DNA of 64,000 nucleotides, from contig CAIKZP010000053.1 of assembly GCA_903831935.1 (NCBI GenBank), positions 1-64,000 on the forward strand, in the 5' to 3' direction. The stretch is from an uncultured Bacteroidota bacterium (GTDB taxonomy: Bacteria; Bacteroidota; Bacteroidia; Chitinophagales; Chitinophagaceae). This document shows, piece by piece, positions 35,744 through 44,988 of the stretch. The notes below the pieces were generated by a model. That model saw only the letters and a program-made list of their open reading frames with translations. It was not told the origin of the DNA and did not search any database. The stretch's first letter is position 1. Every line of letters begins with the position of its first letter. The translations under genes were made by a program, and so were the position numbers.

Positions 35744-36691
35744 TTACATTCTTTTGCGCAAATTAAGTGGCTTTAAAAATCCTATACCAATTAAACTTTT
35801 CAATTGTAATCCTGGCGCATTATGGTCTCCACCAAAAAGGCGCACATTATCGTCATAAATAAAATCTAAGCCATAGGTTGCAGAGAAGTTTTTATTGATT
35901 TTAAAACTAAATTGATTAGTCATAAACACATCGACATTTTGTGGATCTGAAGCATAATTAGAGAATAAATCGAGCCTACCTTTATACCCAATATTTTGAC
36001 CAATTTTTGTAAAGAAATTAATGGTAGCAAAAGCACCAAATTCATTAAGAGAATGGGCCCCTTTTGGCAAGCCATACAACCCTTTTTGCGATAAGTAATT
36101 ATTGGCAATTAAAGTCCATCTAGAAGTAAAAGGACTCAAGAACAAAGAGAACCGATCAGTATTCTTAAAGTCAAGCCCAATTGAGGTAACAACATAAGCA
36201 GGCGATAAAAATGACGAAGACAAATCTGCTGGCCTCACACCATAATTGTATCCATCAAAAAACTGCGAACGGAAATTAAACAAACCTGTTAAATAAGTTC
36301 TACCAGTTGAGTCAATTTTATAACCCCATTTACTCAAATAGTCCATTCTATCATCATTCTTTCTTCCACCTGAACTAGTTGTATTTACATAACCCAAATT
36401 CAAATCAACATTATTATCCCAACTTTGGCGCCCATGTTTGTAATAGAAAAAATAGTTCAAATAACTATTGGCTGCTAATGAAAAATTATCTCCCCCAGAA
36501 GCCCAATTGCTTAATGAACCCTGCGACAAGGTGAAACTAAATAATCCGCCACTTTTCCATTGCCAATGACTAGTATCTACTTCTTTCTTAATTGTTCTAG
36601 CTGTTTCGGCACGTAATTTATTTACCACCAAATCTTGTGCAGATACATGAACACCAATAAAAAGAAAGAAAAGGAAAAAGATTTGCTTCAT
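35744..36691 (-). CDS. DUF3078 outer-membrane-like protein
   Basis: A 315-residue exported protein: signal peptide to about residue 18 ('GVHVSAQ') then alternating hydrophobic/polar strands with many Tyr/Asn/Phe residues ('LSLAANSYLNYFFYY'-type), typical of a beta-barrel and of the DUF3078 family. It opens after the signal with 'WQWKSGGLFSFTLSQGSLS', a common start of the domain. Function unknown. A TATTTTTG -7 box (36713-36720) lies upstream. Confidence 0.75.
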   Translation of the reverse strand: MKQIFFLFFLFIGVHVSAQDLVVNKLRAETARTIKKEVDTSHWQWKSGGLFSFTLSQGSLSNWASGGDNFSLAANSYLNYFFYYKHGRQSWDNNVDLNLGYVNTTSSGGRKNDDRMDYLSKWGYKIDSTGRTYLTGLFNFRSQFFDGYNYGVRPADLSSSFLSPAYVVTSIGLDFKNTDRFSLFLSPFTSRWTLIANNYLSQKGLYGLPKGAHSLNEFGAFATINFFTKIGQNIGYKGRLDLFSNYASDPQNVDVFMTNQFSFKINKNFSATYGLDFIYDDNVRLFGGDHNAPGLQLKSLIGIGFLKPLNLRKRM

Positions 36692-36712
36692 GCCAACGAA
36701 TTATTAACTGCG

Positions 36713-36720
36713 CAAAAATA
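36713..36720 (-). promoter_or_regulatory. -7 box of the DUF3078 gene
   Basis: Minus-strand TATTTTTG matches TAnnTTTG, 21 bases before the ATG at 36691. No TTG at the expected -33 spacing. Confidence 0.4.
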
Positions 36721-36840
36721 GTAGGTTATTAAACCATTATTAAAAATGTGCATAAGCAATTAATTAAAATAGCTACGTTAACATACATAGCATAATTGGG
36801 TATTAGTTTATAATTTCGATTGTTAAATCAGCCTAAAATG

Positions 36841-36882
36841 TGACAAAATGACACTAAAATTGGTTTAAAACAACTAATTTTG
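36841..36882 (+). promoter_or_regulatory. miaB promoter region with TGACA repeats
   Basis: A TAATTTTG -7 box lies at 36875-36882, about 92 bases before the miaB ATG. Two direct TGACA copies (36841-36845 and 36849-36853) lie 20-30 bases upstream of it. No -33 TTG at normal spacing, so an activator might act here; inference only. Confidence 0.4.
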
Positions 36883-36974
36883 CATTTACAAAAGGCTATA
36901 ATATTTAACTGTTTTCGTAAAATAAACAGCAATAAACTAGTCAATTACAAATAAATGAGCGAGATATAAATACA

Positions 36975-38423
36975 ATGATAGACGATAAAGCAACTGAAAT
37001 TCAATCAATAGGAAGCCAAAAAAATCCATACGAACACAATGGAGACGTATTTGAAAACCCTTTATTTACACCCAATCGTGTTACAAATAAGAAGTTCTAT
37101 ATAGAGAGCTATGGTTGTGCAATGAATTTTGCCGACAGCGAAGTAGTTGCCTCCATTTTACAAGAAAGCGGCTATGGTGCAACGAAGCATTTTGAAGAAG
37201 CCGATTTAATTTTAGTTAATACCTGCTCAATCAGAGAAAAAGCCGAACTCACCATTCGCAAAAGACTTACTGAATTTAGAAAAGCCAAAGAAAGTAAATC
37301 TGGCCGATTAGTGGGTGTATTAGGTTGCATGGCTGAAAGACTTAAATCGCAACTTTTAGAAGAAGAAAAATTGGTTGACCTAGTTGTTGGACCCGATGCG
37401 TATAGAAGTTTACCCGCTTTAATTTTAGAAGCAGAAACAGGTCAGAAAGCAGTGAATGTGTTACTTAGTAGAGACGAAACTTATGCCGACATCTCTCCTA
37501 TTCGCTTAGATAGCAATGGCGTTTCTGCATTCGTATCTATTATGCGCGGCTGCAACAATATGTGTAGTTTTTGTGTAGTGCCATTTACAAGAGGCAGAGA
37601 AAGAAGCAGAGATGCGCATTCTATTGTAGCAGAAGCGCAAGATTTGTTTAATAAAGGATACAAAGAAATTACGCTATTGGGCCAAAATGTAGATAGTTAT
37701 TATTGGATAGATGAAGAAAATAATAGCACCATCACCTTTGCATTATTACTTGAAAAAATTGCTTTAATAAGCCCAAGTTTGCGTGTACGATTTAGCACCT
37801 CACATCCAAAAGATATTACTGATGAAGTATTGCATACCATTGCTAAATACGAAAACATTTGTAATTATATTCATTTACCAGTTCAAAGTGGCAACAATAG
37901 GATCTTACAATTAATGAACAGAACTTATACCAGAGAATGGTATATGGCAAAAATTGATAGAATAAGAGAAATCATACCAGACTGTGGAATCAGTGCCGAT
38001 ATTATTGCAGGATTTTGTTCAGAAACAGAGGAAGAACACCAAGAAACAATTGATATAATGCAGTACAGTAAATACGATTACGGGTACATGTATTTTTATA
38101 GCGAAAGGCCCGGAACCCTTGCTGCCAGAAGGTATGAAGACGATATACCTGAAGAAATTAAAAAACGCCGGCTTGCAGAAATTGTTGAAGTACAATACCA
38201 ACTATCCTTACAAAGCAATAAAAACGATGTAGGTAAAACATTTAAAATTTTGGTGGATGGCGAAAGCAAAAAAGATATTAACTTTTGGAAAGGTCGTAAC
38301 GATCAAAACAAAGTAGCCGTTTTTGCAAAAGAAAATTTTCCAATTAAAAAAGGCGATTATGTACAAGTTAAAATAAACGCTTGTACCAAGGGAACGCTTT
38401 TAGGTGAGTATGTAAAAGACTAA
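36975..38423 (+). CDS. miaB: tRNA-2-methylthio-N6-isopentenyladenosine synthase
   Basis: A 482-residue radical SAM methylthiotransferase that modifies i6A37 of tRNA. The N-terminal cluster cysteines are Cys48, Cys84 and Cys118 ('SYGCAM', 'VNTCSIR', 'LGCMAE'); the radical SAM cysteines are 193, 197 and 200 ('[10 protein letters not shown]'). A C-terminal TRAM domain ('[12 protein letters not shown]') follows. A long leader (about 90 bases) precedes the ATG. The sigma-54-type activator gene follows after 44 bases. Confidence 0.95.
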   Translation: MIDDKATEIQSIGSQKNPYEHNGDVFENPLFTPNRVTNKKFYIESYGCAMNFADSEVVASILQESGYGATKHFEEADLILVNTCSIREKAELTIRKRLTEFRKAKESKSGRLVGVLGCMAERLKSQLLEEEKLVDLVVGPDAYRSLPALILEAETGQKAVNVLLSRDETYADISPIRLDSNGVSAFVSIMRGCNNMCSFCVVPFTRGRERSRDAHSIVAEAQDLFNKGYKEITLLGQNVDSYYWIDEENNSTITFALLLEKIALISPSLRVRFSTSHPKDITDEVLHTIAKYENICNYIHLPVQSGNNRILQLMNRTYTREWYMAKIDRIREIIPDCGISADIIAGFCSETEEEHQETIDIMQYSKYDYGYMYFYSERPGTLAARRYEDDIPEEIKKRRLAEIVEVQYQLSLQSNKNDVGKTFKILVDGESKKDINFWKGRNDQNKVAVFAKENFPIKKGDYVQVKINACTKGTLLGEYVKD

Positions 38424-38467
38424 TAATATTTTCTTGGGTTATTAAACTCAATATTAAAAATAGACGA

Positions 38468-39751
38468 ATGGATCTTCAATCAATCAAGAACAGATTTGGC
38501 ATCATTGGAAATGCACCTGCACTTAACTATGCACTAAATACAGCAGTGCAAGTAGCTGCTACCGATTTAACCGTATTAATTGTTGGAGAAAGCGGTGTTG
38601 GTAAAGAAGTTTTTTCGCAAATAATACATGCAATTTCAAGCAGAAAACACAATCCTTTTATTGCTGTAAACTGTGGGGCTATTCCAGAAGGCACCATTGA
38701 TTCTGAATTATTTGGTCACGAAAAAGGATCTTTTACTGGTGCAATTGATAGTAGAAAAGGATATTTTGAAACGGTTAGTGGTGGCACTATCTTTTTAGAT
38801 GAAATTGGCGAAATGCCTTTGGGCACACAAGCAAGACTTCTAAGGGTTTTAGAAACCGGAGAATTCATTAGAGTGGGTTCATCAAAAGTGCAAAAAACCG
38901 ATGTTCGTGTTATCGCCGCTACCAACCGTGAATTATTAGAGTTCACACAAAAAGGGCGTTTTAGAGAAGACTTATATTATCGATTAAGTACAGTACCTAT
39001 TAGAGTGCCATCGCTTAGAGATCGTAAAGAAGATATTCAATTATTGTTTAGAAAATTTGTAGTGGATTTTTCTGAACGATATAAAACAGTACCAGTACAA
39101 TTAGACGATGAAGCCAAACAACTTTTAATTAATTATGGATGGCAAGGAAATGTGAGAGAGTTAAAAAATATTGCAGAACAGATTTCTGTATTAAGTACCA
39201 ATCCTCAAATTAATGCTACGGAATTATTAAAATTCTTGCCTGAAAAAAATAAAAACAGATTGCCCGTATTAGCCAATGCTGCTAGTTCTAATGAGTTTAA
39301 TAATGAAAGAGAAATTTTGTACAAACTTTTTTTTGATATGAAAAAAGATGTAACAGAATTAAAGAAAATGTTTTTTGAAATCTTACAGAACCCAGCACTA
39401 GCAAATACTGCAGCGAAATTTACTAGAGACTCTTTAATGGATGATTTTCAGTCATCTGGTGAATTGACCAATAATATTGCAAACAATCCGCCCGCAATTA
39501 ATCAATCAAATCATCAGCCTAATTTTATCAGTCCACAGCAGCACCATTCTCAACCAATGATTTTAAGTGAAGAGCGTATTCAACACCATGAAGAAATTGA
39601 GGAATCTTTAAATATCATGGATAAAGAAAAGGAACTAATTGTAAAAGCATTAAAAAAACACAAAGGCAAACGCAGAGATGCCTCTTTAGATTTAGGCATC
39701 AGCGAAAGAACCCTTTATAGAAAGTTGAAAGAATACGATATTGATGAATGA
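38468..39751 (+). CDS. Sigma-54-interacting activator without a sensor domain
   Basis: A 427-residue AAA+ bacterial enhancer-binding protein. Walker A 'GESGVGKE' begins at residue 40, so almost no N-terminal regulatory domain exists. The sigma-54 contact loop is 'GSFTGA' (canonical GAFTGA) at 87-92, Walker B 'TIFLDE' near 107. The C-terminus carries a Fis-type helix-turn-helix ('DASLDLGISERTLYRKLK'). A linker of about 140 residues (260-390) joins them. It would activate sigma-54-dependent promoters; targets unknown. The gene lies between miaB and lptE, 44 bases on either side. Confidence 0.9.
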   Translation: MDLQSIKNRFGIIGNAPALNYALNTAVQVAATDLTVLIVGESGVGKEVFSQIIHAISSRKHNPFIAVNCGAIPEGTIDSELFGHEKGSFTGAIDSRKGYFETVSGGTIFLDEIGEMPLGTQARLLRVLETGEFIRVGSSKVQKTDVRVIAATNRELLEFTQKGRFREDLYYRLSTVPIRVPSLRDRKEDIQLLFRKFVVDFSERYKTVPVQLDDEAKQLLINYGWQGNVRELKNIAEQISVLSTNPQINATELLKFLPEKNKNRLPVLANAASSNEFNNEREILYKLFFDMKKDVTELKKMFFEILQNPALANTAAKFTRDSLMDDFQSSGELTNNIANNPPAINQSNHQPNFISPQQHHSQPMILSEERIQHHEEIEESLNIMDKEKELIVKALKKHKGKRRDASLDLGISERTLYRKLKEYDIDE

Positions 39752-39795
39752 TTAATTGATTAATCGTATATTCCAAAACAAAATCAATAACAGCT

Positions 39796-40323
39796 ATGCT
39801 GCAAAGAATAAAACAATTTTCAAAAGCACATTTTACACTCTTACTAATAATCTTATTAGGATTGTCTAGTTGTGGTATCTATACCCTGAATGATGTGTCA
39901 ATTGATTATACAAAAATTAAAACCATTAAAGTTTTCTTTATTGAAAACAAAGCCAGTTATGTGAACCCGCAATTGAGCCCTAAATTGTACGATAAGTTAC
40001 AACAAAAAGTAACCAATTCTACCAAGTTAACCAAAACCAATAGCGACGATGCCCATTATCAAATATTGGCCACTGTTACAAGCTATAGTGGTTCACAAAC
40101 TGTTGGTGTAAGCGCTCAACAAGCAACTACCAATCGTTTAACAGTTGGGGTGCATGTGGTACTAAAGAAAACCTTAGAAAATAAAACAGAGGAATTTGAT
40201 GTTAGCAGAAGTGCCGATTTCTCTGCCAATTTATCTTTACAACAAGCAGAAGGACAATTATTAGACGAATTGGTTAGAAACCTAACCGACGAAATTTTTA
40301 ACCATATATTTTCGAACTGGTAA
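39796..40323 (+). CDS. lptE: LptE-family LPS-assembly lipoprotein
   Basis: A 175-residue lipoprotein: signal with lipobox 'LGLSSC' (Cys near residue 26) then 'GIYTLNDVSIDYTKIKTIKV', the opening typical of the Bacteroidota LptE family. LptE plugs the LptD barrel that inserts lipopolysaccharide in the outer membrane. No lptD is in this window. Part of the miaB-secG plus-strand series. Confidence 0.8.
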   Translation: MLQRIKQFSKAHFTLLLIILLGLSSCGIYTLNDVSIDYTKIKTIKVFFIENKASYVNPQLSPKLYDKLQQKVTNSTKLTKTNSDDAHYQILATVTSYSGSQTVGVSAQQATTNRLTVGVHVVLKKTLENKTEEFDVSRSADFSANLSLQQAEGQLLDELVRNLTDEIFNHIFSNW

Positions 40324-40348
40324 TACATCTATTCGTACATTTATTCAT

Positions 40349-41314
40349 ATGAGTTCAATTCAGGAGAAAGCTTTGGTTCATTTAACAGGAACCGCCAACC
40401 TTGGTAGCATAAATGAAGACAGTTTGTTGGCATTAGCCAATGAATATCCTTATTTCGCTCCCATACAGTTGTTATTATCTGCCAAATTGAAAGAAACGAA
40501 CGCGCTAACATTTAATACGCAAGCGCAAAAAACAAATTTTTACTTTAGCAATCCATATTGGGTACACTATTTATTAAATGATTTTACTAGTCAAAATAAG
40601 GCTGTAGAACAAGTAAATACTTTGTTAACTGCAACAGCACAAATTGATACAGAAGCTATAGTTGATTTGCCAATTAATCATTTAGAACAAGTAATTAGTG
40701 CCACTGCAACAGAAATAGCCACCAATACCAATGAATCAGTAGAAGCAATTGAACCTCCTATTGTTGAATTGGCCAATGAAATTCAAATCCCTACTGTTGA
40801 ATCGGTGGTTGATTTATTGCAGCGTATTAACCATCCTTATGAAGAAGCCGCTGCAACAGCAGAAAGCAATACCAAAATAGCTAACCTGCTTTCAGAGCAA
40901 TTAGCCGATTTTAAAAAGCCTGTTTCGGAAGAAGCTAAATTAGAAATTACTCGCGAACCATTGCATACAACCGATTATTTCGCCTCTCAAGGCATTAAAA
41001 TAGACCTTTCTCAAATTCCTCAAGACAAGTTAACTACACAACTTCGAAGGTTCACAGACTGGCTTAAATACATGAAAACAGACAATCCAACCGCTGTAGA
41101 CCTAGATACAAGGCATGATTTAGAAGAAGCGGTGGTATTAATAGCCAAAACTTCTAACGAACAAAAGGAAATTGTAACAGAAACAATGGCTGAAATATTC
41201 CAAAAACAAGGGCAGGTTGACAAGGCAATTCAGCTCTATATTAAATTAAGTTTCATAAATCCTGAAAAATCCGCTTATTTTGCTGCGAAAATTCAACATC
41301 TAAAAGGTATATAA
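40349..41314 (+). CDS. Protein of unknown function, possible TPR at C-terminus
   Basis: A 321-residue cytoplasmic protein with no signal or membrane segment. The middle is acidic and low in complexity (Thr/Glu/Ala-rich, about 100-190). The C-terminus 'KQGQVDKAIQLYIKLSFINP' resembles a tetratricopeptide unit. It lies 25 bases after lptE and its stop overlaps the secG start by one base (TAATG), so it is translated with secG. No further family recognised. Confidence 0.65.
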   Translation: MSSIQEKALVHLTGTANLGSINEDSLLALANEYPYFAPIQLLLSAKLKETNALTFNTQAQKTNFYFSNPYWVHYLLNDFTSQNKAVEQVNTLLTATAQIDTEAIVDLPINHLEQVISATATEIATNTNESVEAIEPPIVELANEIQIPTVESVVDLLQRINHPYEEAAATAESNTKIANLLSEQLADFKKPVSEEAKLEITREPLHTTDYFASQGIKIDLSQIPQDKLTTQLRRFTDWLKYMKTDNPTAVDLDTRHDLEEAVVLIAKTSNEQKEIVTETMAEIFQKQGQVDKAIQLYIKLSFINPEKSAYFAAKIQHLKGI

Positions 41315-41664
41315 TGATAATTTTATTTTTGATCTTAATTGTAATAGCCTGCGCGGCTTTAGGTTTTATTGTTTTGGTTCAAAACCCCAAAGGCGGCGGT
41401 TTATCAGCGAATGTTGGTGGACTTAGCAACCAATTGATGGGTGTTAAACAAACCACTGATGTACTAGAAAAAGGTACTTGGCTATTTGCTGGCATTATTG
41501 CTTTATTGGCTATTTTCTCTAGTTTATTTTTAAAAGGTGGCGCTTCTACTGCTGTGGATACCAATCTTTTACAAAAAATCAATACTACTTCAAGTGCACC
41601 AGCTGCACCTGCAGCAACACCAAGTAATACCGTACCGCTTAAAAGCGATGCTGGAAAAAAATAA
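41314..41664 (+). CDS. secG: Protein translocase subunit SecG
   Basis: A 116-residue SecG with two membrane helices (about 2-22 and 55-75) and the conserved 'VQNPKGGGLSANVGG' between them. A Thr/Ala/Pro-rich tail follows. It joins SecYE to aid protein export. The start overlaps the previous stop by one base. A strong terminator (41685-41718) closes the operon. Confidence 0.9.
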   Translation: MIILFLILIVIACAALGFIVLVQNPKGGGLSANVGGLSNQLMGVKQTTDVLEKGTWLFAGIIALLAIFSSLFLKGGASTAVDTNLLQKINTTSSAPAAPAATPSNTVPLKSDAGKK

Positions 41665-41684
41665 GTTGACTGTTTACATTATTT

Positions 41685-41718
41685 AAACCCCGTCTTTGTA
41701 AACAGACGGGGTTTTTTA
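41685..41718 (+). terminator. Terminator after secG
   Basis: An 11-bp perfect stem (AAACCCCGTCT, 41685-41695; AGACGGGGTTT, 41704-41714) with an eight-base loop and a T-run (41712-41717). It ends the miaB-secG unit and separates it from mltG. Confidence 0.88.
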
Positions 41719-41765
41719 ATTAATTTGAACCTGTAAATGGTTATCTCTATGCTTAAATCTGCCAA

Positions 41766-42803
41766 ATGAAATCGTTTTTCCGTTTGATATTTATTGGATC
41801 TATGGCAATTGCCTTAGCATTTATATGGCTATTATTTTCCGATGGCACCAAGTTTAAAGAAAAGTCTAGTTATTTTTTTATTGCCGATAGTAGTACTAAT
41901 AAAGGCTTGGTTTTAACCGATTTTAAACAAAGAGGATTGGTAAAATATCCATTTATATTAGAATTGTATACCAATTTAACTGGTTCATGGGATCATTTAA
42001 AGCCTGGCAAATACGAAATAAAAAAAGGACAATCCATTTGGCGAATTGCTCGAACAATATCAAACGGGCGAATTGCTGAAATTAAATTAGTGATTAACCG
42101 CATTAGAACCAAAGAAGACCTAGCAAAATTAATCAGTAAAAACTTTTCGCCCGACTCGGTTCAAGTGATGAACTTTTTAAATTCACAGGATTCTATTACA
42201 GAGTGGAAAGTAGACACTAGCAATGTTTTTACACTAATCATTCCAGACACTTATAGCTTTTATTGGAATGTTTCGTTAAATAAAATTTTTCAAAAATTAG
42301 CAGATGCTAATACTAGTTTTTGGAATAAAAATGATCGTAAAGCAAAAGCAGCAGCCCTACACTTAACAGAAAAACAGGTGTATATTTTAGCGTCTATTGT
42401 AGACGAAGAAACAAACTACGACAGCGATAAATATAAAATTGCTAGCGTATATATTAATCGTTTGAATAAGCAAATGCCATTGCAGGCTTGCCCTACTATT
42501 AAGTATGCAATGAAGGATTTTACGCTAACAAGAATATACGAAAAATACTTATTGAATCCTTCACCATATAATACCTATCGGCACAAAGGATTGCCTCCAG
42601 GACCAATCTGCACTCCAATGCCAAAAACAATTGATATTATATTAGACGCTCCTAAAACAAATTATTTATTTTTTGTAGCAAAAAGTGATTTTAGTGGTTA
42701 TCACCATTTCAGTAGTAATTTTACAGAACACAATACATACGCTAAAGAATATCAAAAAGCATTGGATATTTATATGGCAGAAAAGCAAAAGAAAGGAAAT
42801 TGA
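41766..42803 (+). CDS. mltG: Endolytic transglycosylase MltG
   Basis: A 345-residue protein anchored by one N-terminal helix (about 5-25). A LysM-like part ('KPGKYEIKKGQSIWRIARTI') precedes the YceG catalytic region; the catalytic Glu is in 'ASIVDEETNYDSDKYKIA'. 'HKGLPPGPICTPMPKTID' is a further conserved block. MltG cuts nascent glycan strands and sets chain length. Translation of the following brkB gene begins in the overlapping TTGA. Confidence 0.92.
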   Translation: MKSFFRLIFIGSMAIALAFIWLLFSDGTKFKEKSSYFFIADSSTNKGLVLTDFKQRGLVKYPFILELYTNLTGSWDHLKPGKYEIKKGQSIWRIARTISNGRIAEIKLVINRIRTKEDLAKLISKNFSPDSVQVMNFLNSQDSITEWKVDTSNVFTLIIPDTYSFYWNVSLNKIFQKLADANTSFWNKNDRKAKAAALHLTEKQVYILASIVDEETNYDSDKYKIASVYINRLNKQMPLQACPTIKYAMKDFTLTRIYEKYLLNPSPYNTYRHKGLPPGPICTPMPKTIDIILDAPKTNYLFFVAKSDFSGYHHFSSNFTEHNTYAKEYQKALDIYMAEKQKKGN

Positions 42804-43768
42804 ATAAATTAGAACGTTTAATTGTAACTGCTAAACCCATTGCCTTTTTTATTCGTAAAAGCAAGCAATTAATAATTCCTGGTTTTCGTGGAATACCCTT
42901 ATTTGATGTAGTAGAATTTTTCTTTTTACAAGTAAAGAAAATTGGCCTGAACGAAAGGGCGGCGTCTATATCTTTTAATGTTATTATGGCCATTCCTGCT
43001 GCCTGTATTTTTTTATTTTCGGTAGTACCCTATTTACCTGTTTCCAATCAATTCAAAGCAGAATTATTGGCATTAACCAAAGACCTTTCACCCAACCAAA
43101 ATACCTATAAATTAGTAGAATCTTTTTTAAATGATTTCTTTCGAAAGTCAAGAGGCGGGCTACTTTCATTCGGTTTTTTATTGGTTATTTTTTATGCCTC
43201 AAATGCCATGATGGGTATTATTAGAACCTTCGAAAAATCAATATCAGATGCAAAAACTTATTTTCTGCACAAACGTTGGAGGGCTATTAAACTAACCTTT
43301 ATTTTAATATTATTAGTAATTAGTTGTGTGTTATTATTAATTGGTCACGACGCACTTGAAAAAATCCTAAAACACTATTTTCATTTATCTAAAAGCACTT
43401 CATTATATTGGTGGGAAAACACTAGATGGTTATTGATTATTCTACTGATTTTCTTGGGCATCTCATTTATTTATAAATATGCACCTTCGGTAGAAAAAAG
43501 ATGGGACCTCGTTTCGCCAGGCTCTTTGTTAGCTACTTTTTTAACCCTTGCTACCACCATGGGATTTTCTTATTGGGTAAATAATTTTGGAAGTTATAAT
43601 AAAGTATATGGCTCCATTGGAACCGTATTAGTTATTATGCTTTTAATCAATTTAAATTCGCTGATTTTATTAATAGGATTTGAATTGAATGTGAGTATTA
43701 CCTATCTACAAAAGCAAGTAGAAGACAGAAAAGCAAATGAAAAAACTAACAAGAACGCTAGTATTTAG
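42800..43768 (+). CDS. YihY/BrkB-family membrane protein
   Basis: A 322-residue polytopic protein with around six membrane helices ('FNVIMAIPAACIFLFSVV', 'GLLSFGFLLVIFYASNAM', 'LKFTFILILLVI'-type). The 'NERAASISFNVIMAIP' segment near the start matches the family's 'A..LAYy.llSl.P' block. Start is TTG at 42800, overlapping the mltG stop by four bases (TTGA); the next Met is 62 residues in, inside the first helix, so this start is forced. RBS-like AAGGAA lies directly before it. The role of the family is unknown. Convergent overlap of 11 bases with the next gene. Confidence 0.83.
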   Translation: MNKLERLIVTAKPIAFFIRKSKQLIIPGFRGIPLFDVVEFFFLQVKKIGLNERAASISFNVIMAIPAACIFLFSVVPYLPVSNQFKAELLALTKDLSPNQNTYKLVESFLNDFFRKSRGGLLSFGFLLVIFYASNAMMGIIRTFEKSISDAKTYFLHKRWRAIKLTFILILLVISCVLLLIGHDALEKILKHYFHLSKSTSLYWWENTRWLLIILLIFLGISFIYKYAPSVEKRWDLVSPGSLLATFLTLATTMGFSYWVNNFGSYNKVYGSIGTVLVIMLLINLNSLILLIGFELNVSITYLQKQVEDRKANEKTNKNASI

Positions 43769-44414
43769 TAGCCCTTCTATCTTTAAAAGTAAATTTTGCT
43801 TTTGGCTCAGTCCAAGTATTGGTTAATTGTTCCATTCTTTCTGTTGATAGTGATGCTTTCAGATAATGACCTGACAATCTTTTTTGACGAAAGGCTTCAT
43901 AAATACTAATAGCACAAGCCACAGAAATATTCAAACTTTGAATCATTCCCACCTGAGGAATAATAAAATTACCATCTGCTAAATTTCTAATTTCTTCACT
44001 TACACCCTCGTGTTCATTTCCAAAAACCAAGGCAACAGAACTCGTTGCAAAATCAATATCATATAAGTCAACTGCATCTGCCGATAAATGCGTAGTATAT
44101 ATTTTTTGATAGCGTTCTCGCAAGACTTTTACGCAATCAGAAACAGAATCGAATTGGTGTACCGTTAACCATTTTTCTGCACTACTACTACTTTTAGGAC
44201 CAAAACGGGGATGCTTGGCTATGATGGTGTTGATAATATAAATATCCTGAATCCCTACGGCATCACAGGTACGCATTACAGCAGAAATATTGTGCAAATC
44301 ATGTACATTCTCCATTACTACAGCCAAATTTGCCTGCCTATTTTCTAAAACTGCGTTGAACTTCAATTGCCTTTCCGGTGTCATATAATTATATAATTCA
44401 ATCAAATATCCCAT
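43758..44414 (-). CDS. tRNA/rRNA 2'-O-methyltransferase, TrmH/SpoU family
   Basis: A 218-residue SPOUT-fold RNA methyltransferase. The three SpoU motifs are seen: 'NISAVMRTCDAVGI', 'VFGNEHEGVSEEIR' and 'IPQVGMIQSLNISVACAI'. The N-terminal 'TPERQLKFNAVLENRQ' resembles TrmH (Gm18 of tRNA). I favour TrmH but rRNA targets are possible. Its 3' end overlaps the convergent brkB gene by 11 bases. Confidence 0.87.
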   Translation of the reverse strand: MGYLIELYNYMTPERQLKFNAVLENRQANLAVVMENVHDLHNISAVMRTCDAVGIQDIYIINTIIAKHPRFGPKSSSSAEKWLTVHQFDSVSDCVKVLRERYQKIYTTHLSADAVDLYDIDFATSSVALVFGNEHEGVSEEIRNLADGNFIIPQVGMIQSLNISVACAISIYEAFRQKRLSGHYLKASLSTERMEQLTNTWTEPKAKFTFKDRRATKY

Positions 44415-44466
44415 AAAATTCCTATTTTCATGCTCCCTAATCCAACGTAACGCTAAAGTTACTTAC

Positions 44467-44970
44467 ATGTTAACAACACATAATGCTCGCGGCGAGCATA
44501 TTTTATGGCTAAGTCCTATGTTATATACATGGCTTGCTACGTATACTTCCCCATTACAAATGGTGGTTTTTTATACCGACAATAAATACCATTTAATTAG
44601 TTTTATTGCTATTACTTTTTTATTCATTGTTTTAATGGCTATCCCCTATTTGTTTCACAAGTATTTTAGGGAAAATGAAACCAGAAATATCTTTGTTTCT
44701 TGGTTACACATAATAAGTTCTGTGGTTTTGATGATTGGTATATTAATGATTTATACCTATACCCAGCCTATTAACAGAGACTGGAAGTATTTTCCAATCA
44801 TGCATCCTGTATTGGTAAGGTGGCGGTTTTTTAACAGCTTTGCACTGATTTTATTTCAAGTATTTGTATTAAATCAAATACTGTTTACTATTTATGGTTG
44901 TTTTAAAATGTACTCTCAAAGATTTACAAATAGACCTAAACAAAGTTCCGCAGTTATAAATGCGCTTTAA
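44467..44970 (+). CDS. Membrane protein of unknown function
   Basis: A 167-residue protein with about four hydrophobic segments: 'SPLQMVVFYT' region, 'LISFIAITFLFIVLMAIPYLF', 'FVSWLHIISSVVLMIGILMI' and 'FFNSFALILFQVFVLNQILF'. Two His ('PYLFHKYF', 'SWLHII') lie in membrane-edge positions. No family recognised. It is an isolated plus-strand gene between two minus-strand genes. Confidence 0.6.
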   Translation: MLTTHNARGEHILWLSPMLYTWLATYTSPLQMVVFYTDNKYHLISFIAITFLFIVLMAIPYLFHKYFRENETRNIFVSWLHIISSVVLMIGILMIYTYTQPINRDWKYFPIMHPVLVRWRFFNSFALILFQVFVLNQILFTIYGCFKMYSQRFTNRPKQSSAVINAL

Positions 44971-44988
44971 TTGACTGCAGTTAAATGA

